Positions 15,888 to 25,124 of a DNA stretch of 64,000 nucleotides are shown here, one piece after another (the first letter of the stretch is position 1; each line of letters opens with the position of its first letter). A program made the position numbers and the translations under genes. The stretch is taken from contig NZ_DJJS01000001.1 in assembly GCF_002434265.1 (NCBI RefSeq), forward strand, positions 310,001 through 374,000. The letters are read 5' to 3'. The notes under the pieces are model-generated. The model was not told where the DNA came from. It worked only from the letters and a program-made list of their open reading frames with translations, and ran no database searches. The stretch is from Pseudomonas sp. UBA6562. Its GTDB lineage: Bacteria > Pseudomonadota > Gammaproteobacteria > Pseudomonadales > Pseudomonadaceae.

Positions 15888-18800
15888 CTAAATCGATGGA
15901 TGCTCACTTGCCCCCGTTGACCCGGGGCGTAGGGCTCCCGCTGCGACGAATCCTGGCGCCTTGCATTGGGTCTCGCCATTGGGTTCAAGATAAGGCATCA
16001 GAATCGGTGCCATGCCTTTGAGCACTTGCACCGGCAGCGCCGAGGTGAACGTGAAGGCCTCGGCCGAGCGCCCTGGCACGAAGGCGGTCAAGGTACCGAA
16101 GTGGTTGTCCCCGAGGAAGAACACGAATGTGGCGGTGCGATTGAGCGAACGCGAGCCGATCAAGCGCCCGCCGGCGCCGAAGCTCTCGATGCGGTTGTCG
16201 CCAGTGCCGGTCTTGCCGCCCATGACCAGCGCGGTGCCGTCCTGCCGCGTGAAGCTACCGGCGATGCGCCGCGCCGTACCGGCATCGACCACTTGCGACA
16301 TCGCCCCCTTGAGCGCCCGCGCCACCTCGACCGGCAGAATCCGTTTGCCGCGGTCCGGGTCGCTGACCAGCTTTGTTTCATAAGGCGTATCGGCGGCCAG
16401 GTGCAGGGTGTCGATGCGCAGGGTGGGCAAGCGCACGCCATCGTTCTGGATGATCCCGACCAGCTCGGACAACGCTGCCGGGCGGTCGCCGGAACTGCCG
16501 ATGGCAGTGGCCAGCGACGGTACCAGGTGGTCGAACGGGTAGCCCACGCGCTTCCAACGCTGATGGATGTCGAGGAAGGCTTCGATTTCGACCATAGTGC
16601 GGATGCGGCTGTCGCGCGCGCCCTGATGGCGGCTCTTGAACAGCCAGCCGTAAACCTCCTGGCGCTCGAAGCGGCTGGCGTTGATCGCCTCGCGTTGGCT
16701 CGCGCCGGGGTTCTTCAGCAGATAGCCGAGCAGCCACAGGTCGAGCGGGTGCACTTTGGCGATGTAGCCTTGGTCGGGCAAGTCGTACTTGCCGGGGCCG
16801 TAGGCTTCGTACATCTCGGCCAAGCGACCGTCGTTGAGCTTGGCCAGCGCAGCCTTGTTGTCCTGGCTATGAGCGCGCACGAAGGCGTTGAAGGTTTCCT
16901 GGCGCGCCTCGGGGAACAGATAGCGGTGCACCGCCGCCAGCCGCTGCGGTGTGGTGCGCAAGCTGTCGAGGAAGGTGTCCAGGCGTTGCTGCGAGGTCTT
17001 GCGCTGGTATTTCTTCCAGAAGCGCAGCAGGTAGTTGGTGCCCTCGCGGTCGGCGAAACGCGCCAGGTATTCCTGGCGCCGTGGATCGGCATCGTCCTTG
17101 AGCAGCGGTTCGCGGTTGTAGGGCTGCTGGTAGGTGACGTAGCGCACCACGTCGCGCATCAGGCGGATGAAGGGCAGGTTGATCGACTCGCGCAGCGCAT
17201 CCTTGAGGCTGGGGTTGCGGCCGTCGTCCTGACGGCGGAAGTTGTTGAACCGGTGCATGCCGCCGCCGGTGAAGAAGCCTTCGCCGGTGCTGGCCGAATA
17301 CGTGCGCTCCAAGGCGGCGTCGAGCATGGCATCGAGGTTCTGGTCGCGGCTGTGCTGCATCAGCCAATCGAGCGACCAGCGGCTGAGGCGGTCCAGATCC
17401 GCCACCTCGACCTTGCGCAGTTCGGCCACTGGCTTGCCGGCATAGCGCTCGTGCAGCTCGGCGATGATTTCCAGGTAGGTGGTGAGCACCCGCAGTTTGG
17501 CCGTCGAGCCCAGTTCCAGCTTGCTGCCTTCGTTGATGTCGAAGGGCTGGTTGGTGCTGTCGGTCTGTACCCGTACCCGCGAGCCGTCGGCGGTGCGTTC
17601 GAACAGCGTGAAGCTATAGCTGACCTGGTCGGTGGTGCTGGCGGTCAGCAAGCGGTGGCCGATCAGGCCGATCTGCGCGGCGAAGGCCGGGTCGGCGAGG
17701 TTCTTCAGGTACTGGCTGACCTGCACTTGCAGGCCGGCCTGCAGCGTGCTGGTGGCGGACAGGTCGAGGCGGTCGAGGTCGTACAGCGGGCGGCTGAACA
17801 TCGCCGCCAGGCGATTGCGCGCCAGGCTGATGCCCTTGTTGGTGACGATCGGCACGATGGTCGGTTGTGCGACCCAGTCGCGGTACATCGCCTTGCTGGC
17901 CAGCGCCGCGTCGGCCAGCGGCGGCGTGACGATGCCGTTGGCGGCCAGTACGCGCAGGTGCGCATCGACCAGTTCGGCAAGCTCCACCCGCCCTTTGGAC
18001 AGGTAATGCGAGGGGCGACGCTGGGCGATGATCAACGACAGCACCTCGCGCAGCGCCAGCCCGCGCTCGGCCAAGCTCTTGGCATCGACGGCGGTGCCGT
18101 TGAGCGCGGCGTTGATTTGGTCGAAGTCGGCACCGAACCAGACCCGCAGCCCCTCGGCCATACCGTGCACCTCGCCGTGGCCGGGCACGGCCGAGAGCGG
18201 CACGCTGTTGAGATAGTCGCGCACGATGCGCTGGCGCGCCAGGGTGGTGTCCGGCCCGCCTTGGTAGGCGCGCACGCTGGCCGAGAACATCTGCCGCAGC
18301 TTTTCGGCGCCCGACACGGTCAGCCCGTCGGGCGAGTGGCGGTATTTTTCCAGCTGGGTGGCCAGCGTACTGCCGCCGGCCGATTGACCGGGCAGGGCCA
18401 GGTACTTGGCGATCTGGCTGTAGGCGGCCTTGGCGAAGCGCGGCCAGTCCACGGCGGGGTTGCTCTGCAGGTTGCGGGTCTCGAGCAGGTCGCGGTTCTC
18501 GATGAACAGCAAGCTCTTGACCATCACCGGAGGAATGTCGGCGAAGGTGGGGTAGAGCTGCTGCGGGTAGTTGTACTGGTAGAGGATGTCGCCGCGGCAA
18601 TCAGTGATCGACAGCCCGGCCTGGCCCTTTTCTTCGTAGGGCACGAACAGGCCGTGGCCGACATAGTCGAGCAGGGCGGGGGAGAAGCGGGTCTGCGCCT
18701 GGATCACGTAGTCGCGCTTGAGCAGGCGCGGCAGGAATTCGCCGATGCTGCTGTAGCCAAGGCGCTTGTCGAACGGGCCTTCGCCGGGATAGACCACCGC

Positions 18801-19052
18801 GTCGCTCGGGCCTGGCTGCAAGGAATAGGTGAGGGTGCTGGCCAGGCGACTGAAGGTGCGCGCTTGCAGCTTGGAGGTTTGGACTTCCTCATAAACGGCG
18901 TTGCCCGCCACAGCGACGGCCAGCAGGAGGATCAAGGCCAGCAGCAACCACCACAACCGACGCCAGCGGCGGGGCTTTGGCGCAGTGGCAGGGGCCTGCT
19001 CGGTATCGGGCGATTCCATTCGGGGAGATTCCGTGTGCCGCAGTTTACCCAT
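15888..19052 (-). CDS. PBP1-like bifunctional transglycosylase/transpeptidase
   Basis: 1054 residues, larger than most class A PBPs. A cytoplasmic tail and one membrane segment (LWWLLLALILLLAVAVAGNA, near 33-52) lead to a GT51-like domain (IENRDLL, GGSTLATQLEKY, IVRDYLNSVPL). The transpeptidase domain follows with SxxK at Ser516 (GSTAK), an SxN-type motif (ESINLPF) and KTG (GGKTGTGDN). In the third glycosyltransferase motif the usual glutamate (RKxxE) seems replaced by glutamine (EKLRQMF), so polymerase activity is uncertain. It would act on peptidoglycan from the periplasmic side of the inner membrane. A second start, 11 codons in, is possible. No operon partner is visible. Confidence 0.85.
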   Translation of the reverse strand: MGKLRHTESPRMESPDTEQAPATAPKPRRWRRLWWLLLALILLLAVAVAGNAVYEEVQTSKLQARTFSRLASTLTYSLQPGPSDAVVYPGEGPFDKRLGYSSIGEFLPRLLKRDYVIQAQTRFSPALLDYVGHGLFVPYEEKGQAGLSITDCRGDILYQYNYPQQLYPTFADIPPVMVKSLLFIENRDLLETRNLQSNPAVDWPRFAKAAYSQIAKYLALPGQSAGGSTLATQLEKYRHSPDGLTVSGAEKLRQMFSASVRAYQGGPDTTLARQRIVRDYLNSVPLSAVPGHGEVHGMAEGLRVWFGADFDQINAALNGTAVDAKSLAERGLALREVLSLIIAQRRPSHYLSKGRVELAELVDAHLRVLAANGIVTPPLADAALASKAMYRDWVAQPTIVPIVTNKGISLARNRLAAMFSRPLYDLDRLDLSATSTLQAGLQVQVSQYLKNLADPAFAAQIGLIGHRLLTASTTDQVSYSFTLFERTADGSRVRVQTDSTNQPFDINEGSKLELGSTAKLRVLTTYLEIIAELHERYAGKPVAELRKVEVADLDRLSRWSLDWLMQHSRDQNLDAMLDAALERTYSASTGEGFFTGGGMHRFNNFRRQDDGRNPSLKDALRESINLPFIRLMRDVVRYVTYQQPYNREPLLKDDADPRRQEYLARFADREGTNYLLRFWKKYQRKTSQQRLDTFLDSLRTTPQRLAAVHRYLFPEARQETFNAFVRAHSQDNKAALAKLNDGRLAEMYEAYGPGKYDLPDQGYIAKVHPLDLWLLGYLLKNPGASQREAINASRFERQEVYGWLFKSRHQGARDSRIRTMVEIEAFLDIHQRWKRVGYPFDHLVPSLATAIGSSGDRPAALSELVGIIQNDGVRLPTLRIDTLHLAADTPYETKLVSDPDRGKRILPVEVARALKGAMSQVVDAGTARRIAGSFTRQDGTALVMGGKTGTGDNRIESFGAGGRLIGSRSLNRTATFVFFLGDNHFGTLTAFVPGRSAEAFTFTSALPVQVLKGMAPILMPYLEPNGETQCKAPGFVAAGALRPGSTGASEHPSI

Positions 19053-19282
19053 AGTTCAAGATCCGACCGAGTGGTTTCATCGTACTGGTCTGAAGCTTAG
19101 ACGGTGAGCGGCTGATGTGAAAATTTTGTCAATGATTGTCGCGACTTACTGTGACCGTCGTTGGCTCGCAGAGGTTGCGCGGGTTTTGCGTCATTTCGCT
19201 TATTCGTACGCATACGGCATCGAGCAAAGCGAGACGTATCGTTCATCGGGTCGAGGTTTTCGAGAATAGTTCTTGAGTGATA

Positions 19283-19297
19283 TGTTATATTGTATCA
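19283..19297 (+). promoter_or_regulatory. Zur-like box before the L31 paralogue
   Basis: TGTTATATTGTATCA. The left half is a perfect TGTTATA; the right half keeps 5 of 7 positions of TATAACA. It ends 23 bases before the rpmE2 ATG. Zur control of zinc-free L31 paralogues is well known in bacteria. Confidence 0.6.
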
Positions 19298-19320
19298 ATA
19301 AATCACCCGAGGCCCTTCCC

Positions 19321-19584
19321 ATGAAACCAGCCATCCATCCCCACTACCGCGACGTGCTGTTCCACGACACCGCCGCCGACGTCTACTTTCTGATCGGTTC
19401 CACCGTGGGCACCGACCGCACCCACCTGCACAGCGATGGCCAGACCTACCCCTACGTGGCCCTGGACGTCTCCAGCGCCTCGCACCCGGTCTACACCGGC
19501 CAGCAGCGCAAGACCACCGTCGAAGGCCGGGTGGCCGGCTTCAACAAGCGCTTCGCCGGGTTTTCCGCCAAGCGCAGCGGGTGA
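19321..19584 (+). CDS. rpmE2: Type B ribosomal protein L31 (zinc-independent)
   Basis: 87 residues. It begins MKPAIHPHYRDVLFHDTAAD and includes DGQTYPYVALDVSSASHPVY and RVAGFNKRFAGF, all typical of type B L31 (YkgM). The zinc-binding CxxC motifs of type A L31 are absent. Under zinc shortage it replaces the zinc-containing L31 in the 50S subunit and frees zinc. The start at 19321 is the family start; the frame opens 16 codons earlier at a TTG without reason to use it. The upstream Zur-like box fits the function. Confidence 0.92.
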   Translation: MKPAIHPHYRDVLFHDTAADVYFLIGSTVGTDRTHLHSDGQTYPYVALDVSSASHPVYTGQQRKTTVEGRVAGFNKRFAGFSAKRSG

Positions 19585-19659
19585 CATCAACGCCTCGACG
19601 TTGCTGGAAGGGGGCGGGCATGGGAAGCTCGCCCGCCCATCGTTCGAGGTCGCTCCATC

Positions 19660-20073
19660 ATGTCCACTGTCATTCGCGTTGCCGCGGCGTTGTTGATCGA
19701 CGCCCACCGGCGCACGCTGCTGGTACGCAAACGCGGCACCCACGCCTTCATGCAGCCGGGCGGCAAGATCGACGCCGGTGAAACACCGCGGCAGGCCTTG
19801 GCCCGCGAGCTGTTCGAAGAACTGGGCTTGCGCATCGACCCCGAGCAGGCCGTGGCGCTGGGCAGTTTCAGTGCGCCAGCGGCCAACGAACCCGGCTGCC
19901 AGGTGCAGGCCGAGCTGTTCGAAGTGCTCACCATGCAAGCCGTGATGCCTGCAGCCGAGATCGAGCAGGTGCTGTGGTTGGCCGCCGACGACACACCTGC
20001 CGTGGATCTGGCCCCGCTGACCGCCGAGCAGATCCTGCCGCTGTACCGCGCGCGTCTCAACGCGCTGCGCTGA
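19660..20073 (+). CDS. Nudix hydrolase
   Basis: 137 residues with a complete Nudix box GX5EX7REUXEEXGU (GGKIDAGETPRQALARELFE then ELGL). Such enzymes cleave nucleoside diphosphates linked to another group; the precise substrate cannot be read from the sequence. It is a single small domain of typical size, with Leu-Val-Arg-Lys-Arg (LLVRKRG) before the box as in MutT-like members. It is convergent with metR, and the two coding regions overlap by 17 bases at their 3' ends. Confidence 0.88.
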   Translation: MSTVIRVAAALLIDAHRRTLLVRKRGTHAFMQPGGKIDAGETPRQALARELFEELGLRIDPEQAVALGSFSAPAANEPGCQVQAELFEVLTMQAVMPAAEIEQVLWLAADDTPAVDLAPLTAEQILPLYRARLNALR

Positions 20074-20974
20074 CGCCGTCAAGGGTGGCGAAGGAGGTGT
20101 CCTTCGCGGTCAGCAGGAAGTCGCGCATATAGGGCGCATCGAGCATGTCGGTGCGCACCGCCGCGTACAAGGTCGCGAACAGGCCCTTCTCACCCAGGCG
20201 CTTGCCCTTCACATAACCGCGGTCGCTGTATTCGTGCAGCGCCCAATGCGGCATGCCGCACACGCCCCGGCCGCTGGCCACCAGTTGCATCATCATCACG
20301 GTCAGTTCGGAGTTGCGCACTGCGGCAGGCTCGATGTCGGCAGGTTCGAGAAAGCGGGTGAAGATTTCCAGGCGATCGCGTTCGACCGGGTAGGTGATCA
20401 GCGTCTGGTCGATCAGGTCCTGGGGCACCACGTAGGGCTTGCTGGCCAGCGGATGCTGGTTGGCCACCGCCAGCATGGCTTCGTAGGTGAACAGCGGCAC
20501 GTAGGTGATGTTGGCCAAGTCCAGCGGGTCGGAGGTTACCACCAGGTCGAGGTCGCCACGAGCCAGGGCCGGCAAGGGCGCGAAGGCGAACCCCGAGGCC
20601 AGGTCCAGTTCCACTTCCGGCCACGAGTCGCGGAACTGGTCGATGGTCGGCATCAGCCACTGGAAGCAACTGTGGCACTCGATGGCCATGTGCAAGCGCC
20701 CGGCCGTGCCGCCTGCCAAGCGCGCGATGTCACGCTCGGCGCCGCGCAGCAGGGGCAAGGTGGCGTCGGCCAGTTGCAACAGGCGCAGGCCGGCGCTGGT
20801 GAAGCGCAGCGGCTTGCTCTTGCGTACGAACAGCGGCAAACCCAGGCGCTCTTCCAGCTCCTTAAACTGGTGGGACAGCGCCGACTGGGTCAGGTGCAGG
20901 CGTTCGGCGGCCTCCACCAGGCTGTCGGCCTCGCGCAGGGCGTGAAGGGTTTTCAGGTGGCGGATTTCCAGCAC
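20057..20974 (-). CDS. metR: LysR-type regulator MetR
   Basis: 305 residues from a GTG at 20974, chosen because GGAG lies six bases upstream and the protein then begins (M)LEIRHLKTLHALREADSLV, the family start; the frame also opens 10 codons earlier. The N-terminal helix-turn-helix is AAERLHLTQSALSHQFKELE. The effector domain includes AIECHSCFQWLMPTIDQFRD and LVASGRGVCGMPHWALHEYS, both characteristic of MetR. It activates methionine biosynthesis genes (for example metE) with homocysteine as coinducer. No met gene is adjacent here. Confidence 0.87.
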   Translation of the reverse strand: MLEIRHLKTLHALREADSLVEAAERLHLTQSALSHQFKELEERLGLPLFVRKSKPLRFTSAGLRLLQLADATLPLLRGAERDIARLAGGTAGRLHMAIECHSCFQWLMPTIDQFRDSWPEVELDLASGFAFAPLPALARGDLDLVVTSDPLDLANITYVPLFTYEAMLAVANQHPLASKPYVVPQDLIDQTLITYPVERDRLEIFTRFLEPADIEPAAVRNSELTVMMMQLVASGRGVCGMPHWALHEYSDRGYVKGKRLGEKGLFATLYAAVRTDMLDAPYMRDFLLTAKDTSFATLDGVSAAR

Positions 20975-21103
20975 TTGCAGCTCCGGGGTGAAGAGAGATG
21001 GCATCGAGAAGGCGGATGAGTTTCCCTCATGTTGCCGGAGCTGTCGACCGGTGCTGTGTTGGGGGCGATGGTTTGCTGGCTGCGTTGACGCAAGCGGCCA
21101 GCC

Positions 21104-22429
21104 TTACCCCAAGCCGTATTTCTTCACTTTGTCGAACAGCGTGGTCTTGGCCATACCCAGCTCCTGGCTGGCCTGGCTGAGGTTGCCGCCGGTACGCAGC
21201 AGGGCCTCGCTGAGCAGGTTGCGCTCGAAAGCTTCTACCGCCTCGGCGAACCCCAAGCCCTGGCTGGCACCGGCCACGCTCTTCTTGAACGCTGGCAGGC
21301 CCAAGGCGAAACGCTCGGCGACGTTGCGCAGTTCGCGCACGTTGCCCAGCCATTCGTGGGCCATGATCTGCGACAACGTCTGGCTGTCGAGTTCCGGCGC
21401 CTGGCGGTCGAACCGCAAGGCTGCCTGTTCGAGGAAATGCTCGAACAGTTGCAGGATGTCTTCGCGGCGCTCGCGCAGCGGCGGCAGCTCTAAAGTCACC
21501 ACGTTCAACCGGTAATACAGGTCGCTGCGAAACTCGCCACGCTGGCCCAGGCTCTGCAAGTCGGATTTGGTCGCCGCGATCACCCGGCAGTCCACCGGGA
21601 TGCTCTGGTTCGAACCGAGTCGCTCCAAAGTGCGCTCCTGCAACACCCGCAGCAGCTTGATCTGCAAGTTGATCGGCATGCTCTCGACCTCGTCGAGGAA
21701 CAAGGTGCCGCCGTTGGCATGTTCGATCTTGCCGATGCGGCGCTTGCCGGCGCCGGTGAAGGCGTTGGCCTCGTGGCCGAAGATTTCGCTTTCGAACAGG
21801 TTTTCCGGCAACCCGCCACAGTTGATCGCCACGAACGGCTGCCCCTGGCGCCGGCTGAACTCGTGCAGGCAGCGCGCCACCAGCTCCTTGCCGCTGCCGG
21901 TTTCGCCTTCGATGAGCACGTTGGCCGAGGTGTCGCCCACGTTGCTGATGAGCTCGCGCAAGTGCTGCATGGCCGGCGAACGGCCGATGATCCGCGCTTC
22001 CAGCGAACCTTGCCCGGCCAATTGCCGGCGCAGCGCGCTCACCTCGCGCGACAGCCCGCGCTGTTCCAGGGCGCGCCGCACCACATCGACCAGACGCTCG
22101 GGCGAGAAGGGCTTTTCCATGAAGTCGTAGGCGCCGTTGCGCATGGCCCCGACCGCCATGTCGATGTCGCCATGGCCGGTGATCAACACCACTGGCAGGC
22201 TGCGGTCGCGGGCCTTGAGCCGGGCGAGCAGCTCCAGCCCGTCGATGCCGGGTAGGCGGATGTCGCTGACCACGATACCGGCGAAGTCCTCACCGATGCG
22301 TTCGAGTGCCAGTTCCGCGCTGCCCACGCCTTCGCAGGCGATGTCTTCGAGGGCCAACGCCTGTTGGCAGCCGAGCAGCACATGGGGATCGTCCTCGACG
22401 ATCAGGACGGTAAGGGGGGCTTGGGTCAT
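21104..22429 (-). CDS. aauR: Sigma-54-dependent response regulator AauR
   Basis: 441 residues: receiver domain with phospho-acceptor Asp56 (VVSDIRLPG), AAA+ domain with Walker A GETGSGKE and Walker B GGTLFLDEVES, and a C-terminal Fis-type helix-turn-helix (GNLSQASQELGMAKTTLFDK). The sigma-54 contact loop reads NAFTGA rather than GAFTGA (HEANAFTGAGKRRI). With AauS it activates acidic amino acid uptake genes in P. putida. The start overlaps the aauS stop as ATGA. Its likely targets, paired operators and a -24/-12 promoter, are seen upstream of aatJ. Confidence 0.9.
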   Translation of the reverse strand: MTQAPLTVLIVEDDPHVLLGCQQALALEDIACEGVGSAELALERIGEDFAGIVVSDIRLPGIDGLELLARLKARDRSLPVVLITGHGDIDMAVGAMRNGAYDFMEKPFSPERLVDVVRRALEQRGLSREVSALRRQLAGQGSLEARIIGRSPAMQHLRELISNVGDTSANVLIEGETGSGKELVARCLHEFSRRQGQPFVAINCGGLPENLFESEIFGHEANAFTGAGKRRIGKIEHANGGTLFLDEVESMPINLQIKLLRVLQERTLERLGSNQSIPVDCRVIAATKSDLQSLGQRGEFRSDLYYRLNVVTLELPPLRERREDILQLFEHFLEQAALRFDRQAPELDSQTLSQIMAHEWLGNVRELRNVAERFALGLPAFKKSVAGASQGLGFAEAVEAFERNLLSEALLRTGGNLSQASQELGMAKTTLFDKVKKYGLG

Positions 22430-24330
22430 GGGAGCTCGGCCGTGTCGGTGGATGGGGTGACCAGGGGCAGCAACAGCACGAAGGCACTGCCGCCCTCAGA
22501 CGGGTGTTCGACGCTGAGGCTGCCTTTGGCAGCAGCGGCCAGGCTGGCCGAGAGGGTCAGGCCCAGGCCCAGACCATGCTCGCCCGGTTTGGTGGTGAAG
22601 AAGGGCTCGAACAAGTGCTTGCGCGTTTCGGCGTCTATGCCATGGCCGTTGTCGCGCACCTGCAAACGGTACTTGTCGCCTTGCAGCTCGCCTTCCAGCC
22701 ATAGCGTGGGACGCTCCCGGTCAGCGGTGGCATCCAGCGCATTGCTGATCAGGTTGGCGAGGATCTGTTCCAGGCGCGTCTGGTCGATGGCCAGGCGTTG
22801 CTCGTCGAAGTCGCGGTGCACCCGCAAGCCGCTGCTGGAGAGGCGCGCCGCCAGCAGTTGCTGACAGGCATCGACCGCCTTGCACAAGGACGCCTGGCCG
22901 CTGTCGTCGCCACGCCGGGCGAAGGAGCGCAGGCTGGCGGTGATGCGACCCATGCGATCGATCAGGTCGTTCATGGTGCGCAGGTTGGTCGAGGCCACGT
23001 CCATGGCGCCGCGTTCGAGGAAGCGCACGGTGTTGCCCGACAGCGTACGCAGCGCCGCCAGCGGCTGGTTCAATTCGTGGGCGATGCTGGTGGACATCTG
23101 ACCGATGGCCGCCAGTTTGCCGGCCTGGACGAGCTCGTCCTGGGCCTGGCGCAAAGTCTGTTCGGCGTGCCTGCGCTCGCGGATCTGCCCCTTGAGCCGT
23201 TCGTTGCTGGCGCGCAGGTCGGCGGTGCGTTCGGTGATGCGCCGCTCCAATTGGTTGTTGGCTTCCTGCAACGCTTCACGGGCAGCCAGCCGCGTGGCGA
23301 TGACCTTGCGCCGCTCGTTCCAGGCGATGCCGAGAATGGTCAACAGGGCGAAGGCGAAGGCCACCAGCGCGCCTTGCACCATCGATTCGCGGCGCAGGTC
23401 CTGCAAGGGCGTCAGCAGCGTGAAGTGCCAGGGGGTATCGGCCAGGCGGCGGGTTTGCGACAGATAGCTCACCGCCTCCGGGCCGCCTGGGTCGGTTTCG
23501 CTGTTCACCGGGAAGGTGAGCTTTTCCACGCCATCGCCCAGAGACTCGCGGTCCAGCGGTTGCAGTTCGTTGATCGGCCACCAGTAGTATTGCAGGCTGC
23601 GCGCCAAGCGCTCTTTAACCTGCGGAGTCAGCGGCTGCAGCGACTTGAGGCGGCGCGTCGGGTCGCTGGACAAGATGATGATGCCGTTCTCGTCGCTGAC
23701 GAACGCTTCCAGGCGCGCCCGCTGCCAGCGTTCCTCGAGCGTGTCCAGACGCACCTTCACCACCGCCACGCCAATGATCTTGCCGTGCTCCTCCAGGCCG
23801 TGGGCGAGGTAGTAGCCGGCTTCGCCAGTGGTGCTGCCGATGCCGTAGAAGCGTCCGGGCTTGCCGCGCACCGCATCCTGAAAATAGGGGCGGAAGGCCA
23901 GGTCTTCGCCAAGGAACGAGTCGGCGTCGCGCCAGTTGCTGGTCGCCTGCACACGGCCTTCGGTGTCGAGCACGAAGATCGCCCGGCCGTTGCTGCGGCG
24001 CTTCATGCCTTCGAGGTATTCGTTGACCGATTGTCGGTCGGTGGCGTCGGGGTCGGTCAGTAGACGGGAGACGCTGTTTTCCAGCTCCAGCAGGCTGGGC
24101 AGGTAGGTGTATTTGCTGATCTCGCTTTCCACCGTGCGCGCATGCAGCTCGAGCTGGCGCTCGCCGTTTTCGCTCAGCACGCGAATGCCGTTGCTTTCGC
24201 TGATCAGGTAGGCGACCACGCCGAAGCCGAGCATCAGCAGGATGATCAAAGGCGGGATGAGCAGTTGGCGAAGCAGGCGGGATTTCACGGCAGGCTGGTT
24301 GAGGCGCACGAGCGCGGGGGTGCATTTCAT
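22426..24330 (-). CDS. aauS: Sensor histidine kinase AauS
   Basis: 634 residues from the ATG at 24330. The layout is: membrane segment near 22-42 (LLIPPLIILLMLGFGVVAYL), a large periplasmic double-PDC/dCache-like sensor (DctB type), a second membrane segment (VQGALVAFAFALLTILGIAW), a coiled coil (LERRITERTADLRASNERLK), the His box SMSTSIAHELNQPLAALRTL, and the ATPase boxes NLISNALDATAD, VRDNGHGID and GEHGLGLGLTLSASL. It senses acidic amino acids and phosphorylates AauR. It is 59 bases downstream of aatP, so the sensor is probably on the transporter transcript. Confidence 0.9.
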   Translation of the reverse strand: MKCTPALVRLNQPAVKSRLLRQLLIPPLIILLMLGFGVVAYLISESNGIRVLSENGERQLELHARTVESEISKYTYLPSLLELENSVSRLLTDPDATDRQSVNEYLEGMKRRSNGRAIFVLDTEGRVQATSNWRDADSFLGEDLAFRPYFQDAVRGKPGRFYGIGSTTGEAGYYLAHGLEEHGKIIGVAVVKVRLDTLEERWQRARLEAFVSDENGIIILSSDPTRRLKSLQPLTPQVKERLARSLQYYWWPINELQPLDRESLGDGVEKLTFPVNSETDPGGPEAVSYLSQTRRLADTPWHFTLLTPLQDLRRESMVQGALVAFAFALLTILGIAWNERRKVIATRLAAREALQEANNQLERRITERTADLRASNERLKGQIRERRHAEQTLRQAQDELVQAGKLAAIGQMSTSIAHELNQPLAALRTLSGNTVRFLERGAMDVASTNLRTMNDLIDRMGRITASLRSFARRGDDSGQASLCKAVDACQQLLAARLSSSGLRVHRDFDEQRLAIDQTRLEQILANLISNALDATADRERPTLWLEGELQGDKYRLQVRDNGHGIDAETRKHLFEPFFTTKPGEHGLGLGLTLSASLAAAAKGSLSVEHPSEGGSAFVLLLPLVTPSTDTAELP

Positions 24331-24389
24331 CACAGTGGCCTTGTCATCGCCAGCCTGCGCCGCTCGCGGCGGCGCGGGCTGGCTGGCAC

Positions 24390-25124
24390 TCAGTGCTGCA
24401 GGATCTTGCTTAGGAAGTGCTGGGTCCGCTCGTGGCGCGCGCTCGGGTCGCCGAAGAAGGCTTCCTTCTGGCAGTCCTCGATGATGTGGCCCTTGTCCAT
24501 GAAGATCACCCGGTTGGCGACCTTGCGGGCAAAGCCCATCTCGTGGGTGACGCACATCATGGTCATGCCTTCGTGGGCCAGCTCGACCATCACGTCGAGC
24601 ACTTCGTTGACCATTTCCGGGTCGAGCGCCGAGGTCGGTTCGTCGAACAGCATGACGATCGGGTCCATCGACAGGGCACGAGCGATGGCCACGCGCTGCT
24701 GCTGACCACCGGACAGCTGCCCTGGATGCTTCTTGGCATGGGCGCTGAGGCCGACGCGGTCGAGCAGGGCCAGGCCCTTCTTGGTGGCTTCGGCTTCGCT
24801 GCGGCCCAGCACCTTGCGTTGGGCGATGGTCAGGTTTTCGGTGATGCTCAGGTGCGGGAACAGCTCGAAGTGCTGGAACACCATGCCCACCCGCGAGCGC
24901 AGCTTGGGCAGGTTGGTCTTCGAATCGGCGATCGACGTGCCGTCGACCACGATGTCGCCTTTCTGGAAGGGCTCCAGTGCGTTGACGCACTTGATCAGGG
25001 TCGACTTGCCCGAACCGGACGGACCGCACACCACCACCACTTCACCTTTCTTCACTTCGGTGTTGCAGTCGGTCAGTACCTGGAAGTCCCCGTACCACTT
25101 GTTGACGTTCTTGATGGAAATCAT
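24390..25124 (-). CDS. aatP: Acidic amino acid ABC transporter ATPase AatP
   Basis: 244 residues from ATG 25124 (MISIKNVNKWYGDFQVLTDC), the usual start of GltL-type ATPases. Walker A is GPSGSGKST, the signature is LSGGQQQRVAIARAL, and Walker B is VMLFDEPTSALD. It powers uptake of glutamate, aspartate and their amides. It overlaps aatM by 4 bases (ATGA). It is the fourth gene of aatJ-aatQ-aatM-aatP. Confidence 0.93.
   Translation of the reverse strand: MISIKNVNKWYGDFQVLTDCNTEVKKGEVVVVCGPSGSGKSTLIKCVNALEPFQKGDIVVDGTSIADSKTNLPKLRSRVGMVFQHFELFPHLSITENLTIAQRKVLGRSEAEATKKGLALLDRVGLSAHAKKHPGQLSGGQQQRVAIARALSMDPIVMLFDEPTSALDPEMVNEVLDVMVELAHEGMTMMCVTHEMGFARKVANRVIFMDKGHIIEDCQKEAFFGDPSARHERTQHFLSKILQH

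Noticed and set aside
15966..19100. A 1044-codon open frame on the plus strand opposite the PBP-like gene
   Set aside because: It is the antisense shadow of a long high-GC gene. Its product is a low-complexity mix of Val, Gln, Ala, Gly and His with no domain, while the minus strand has full PBP motifs.
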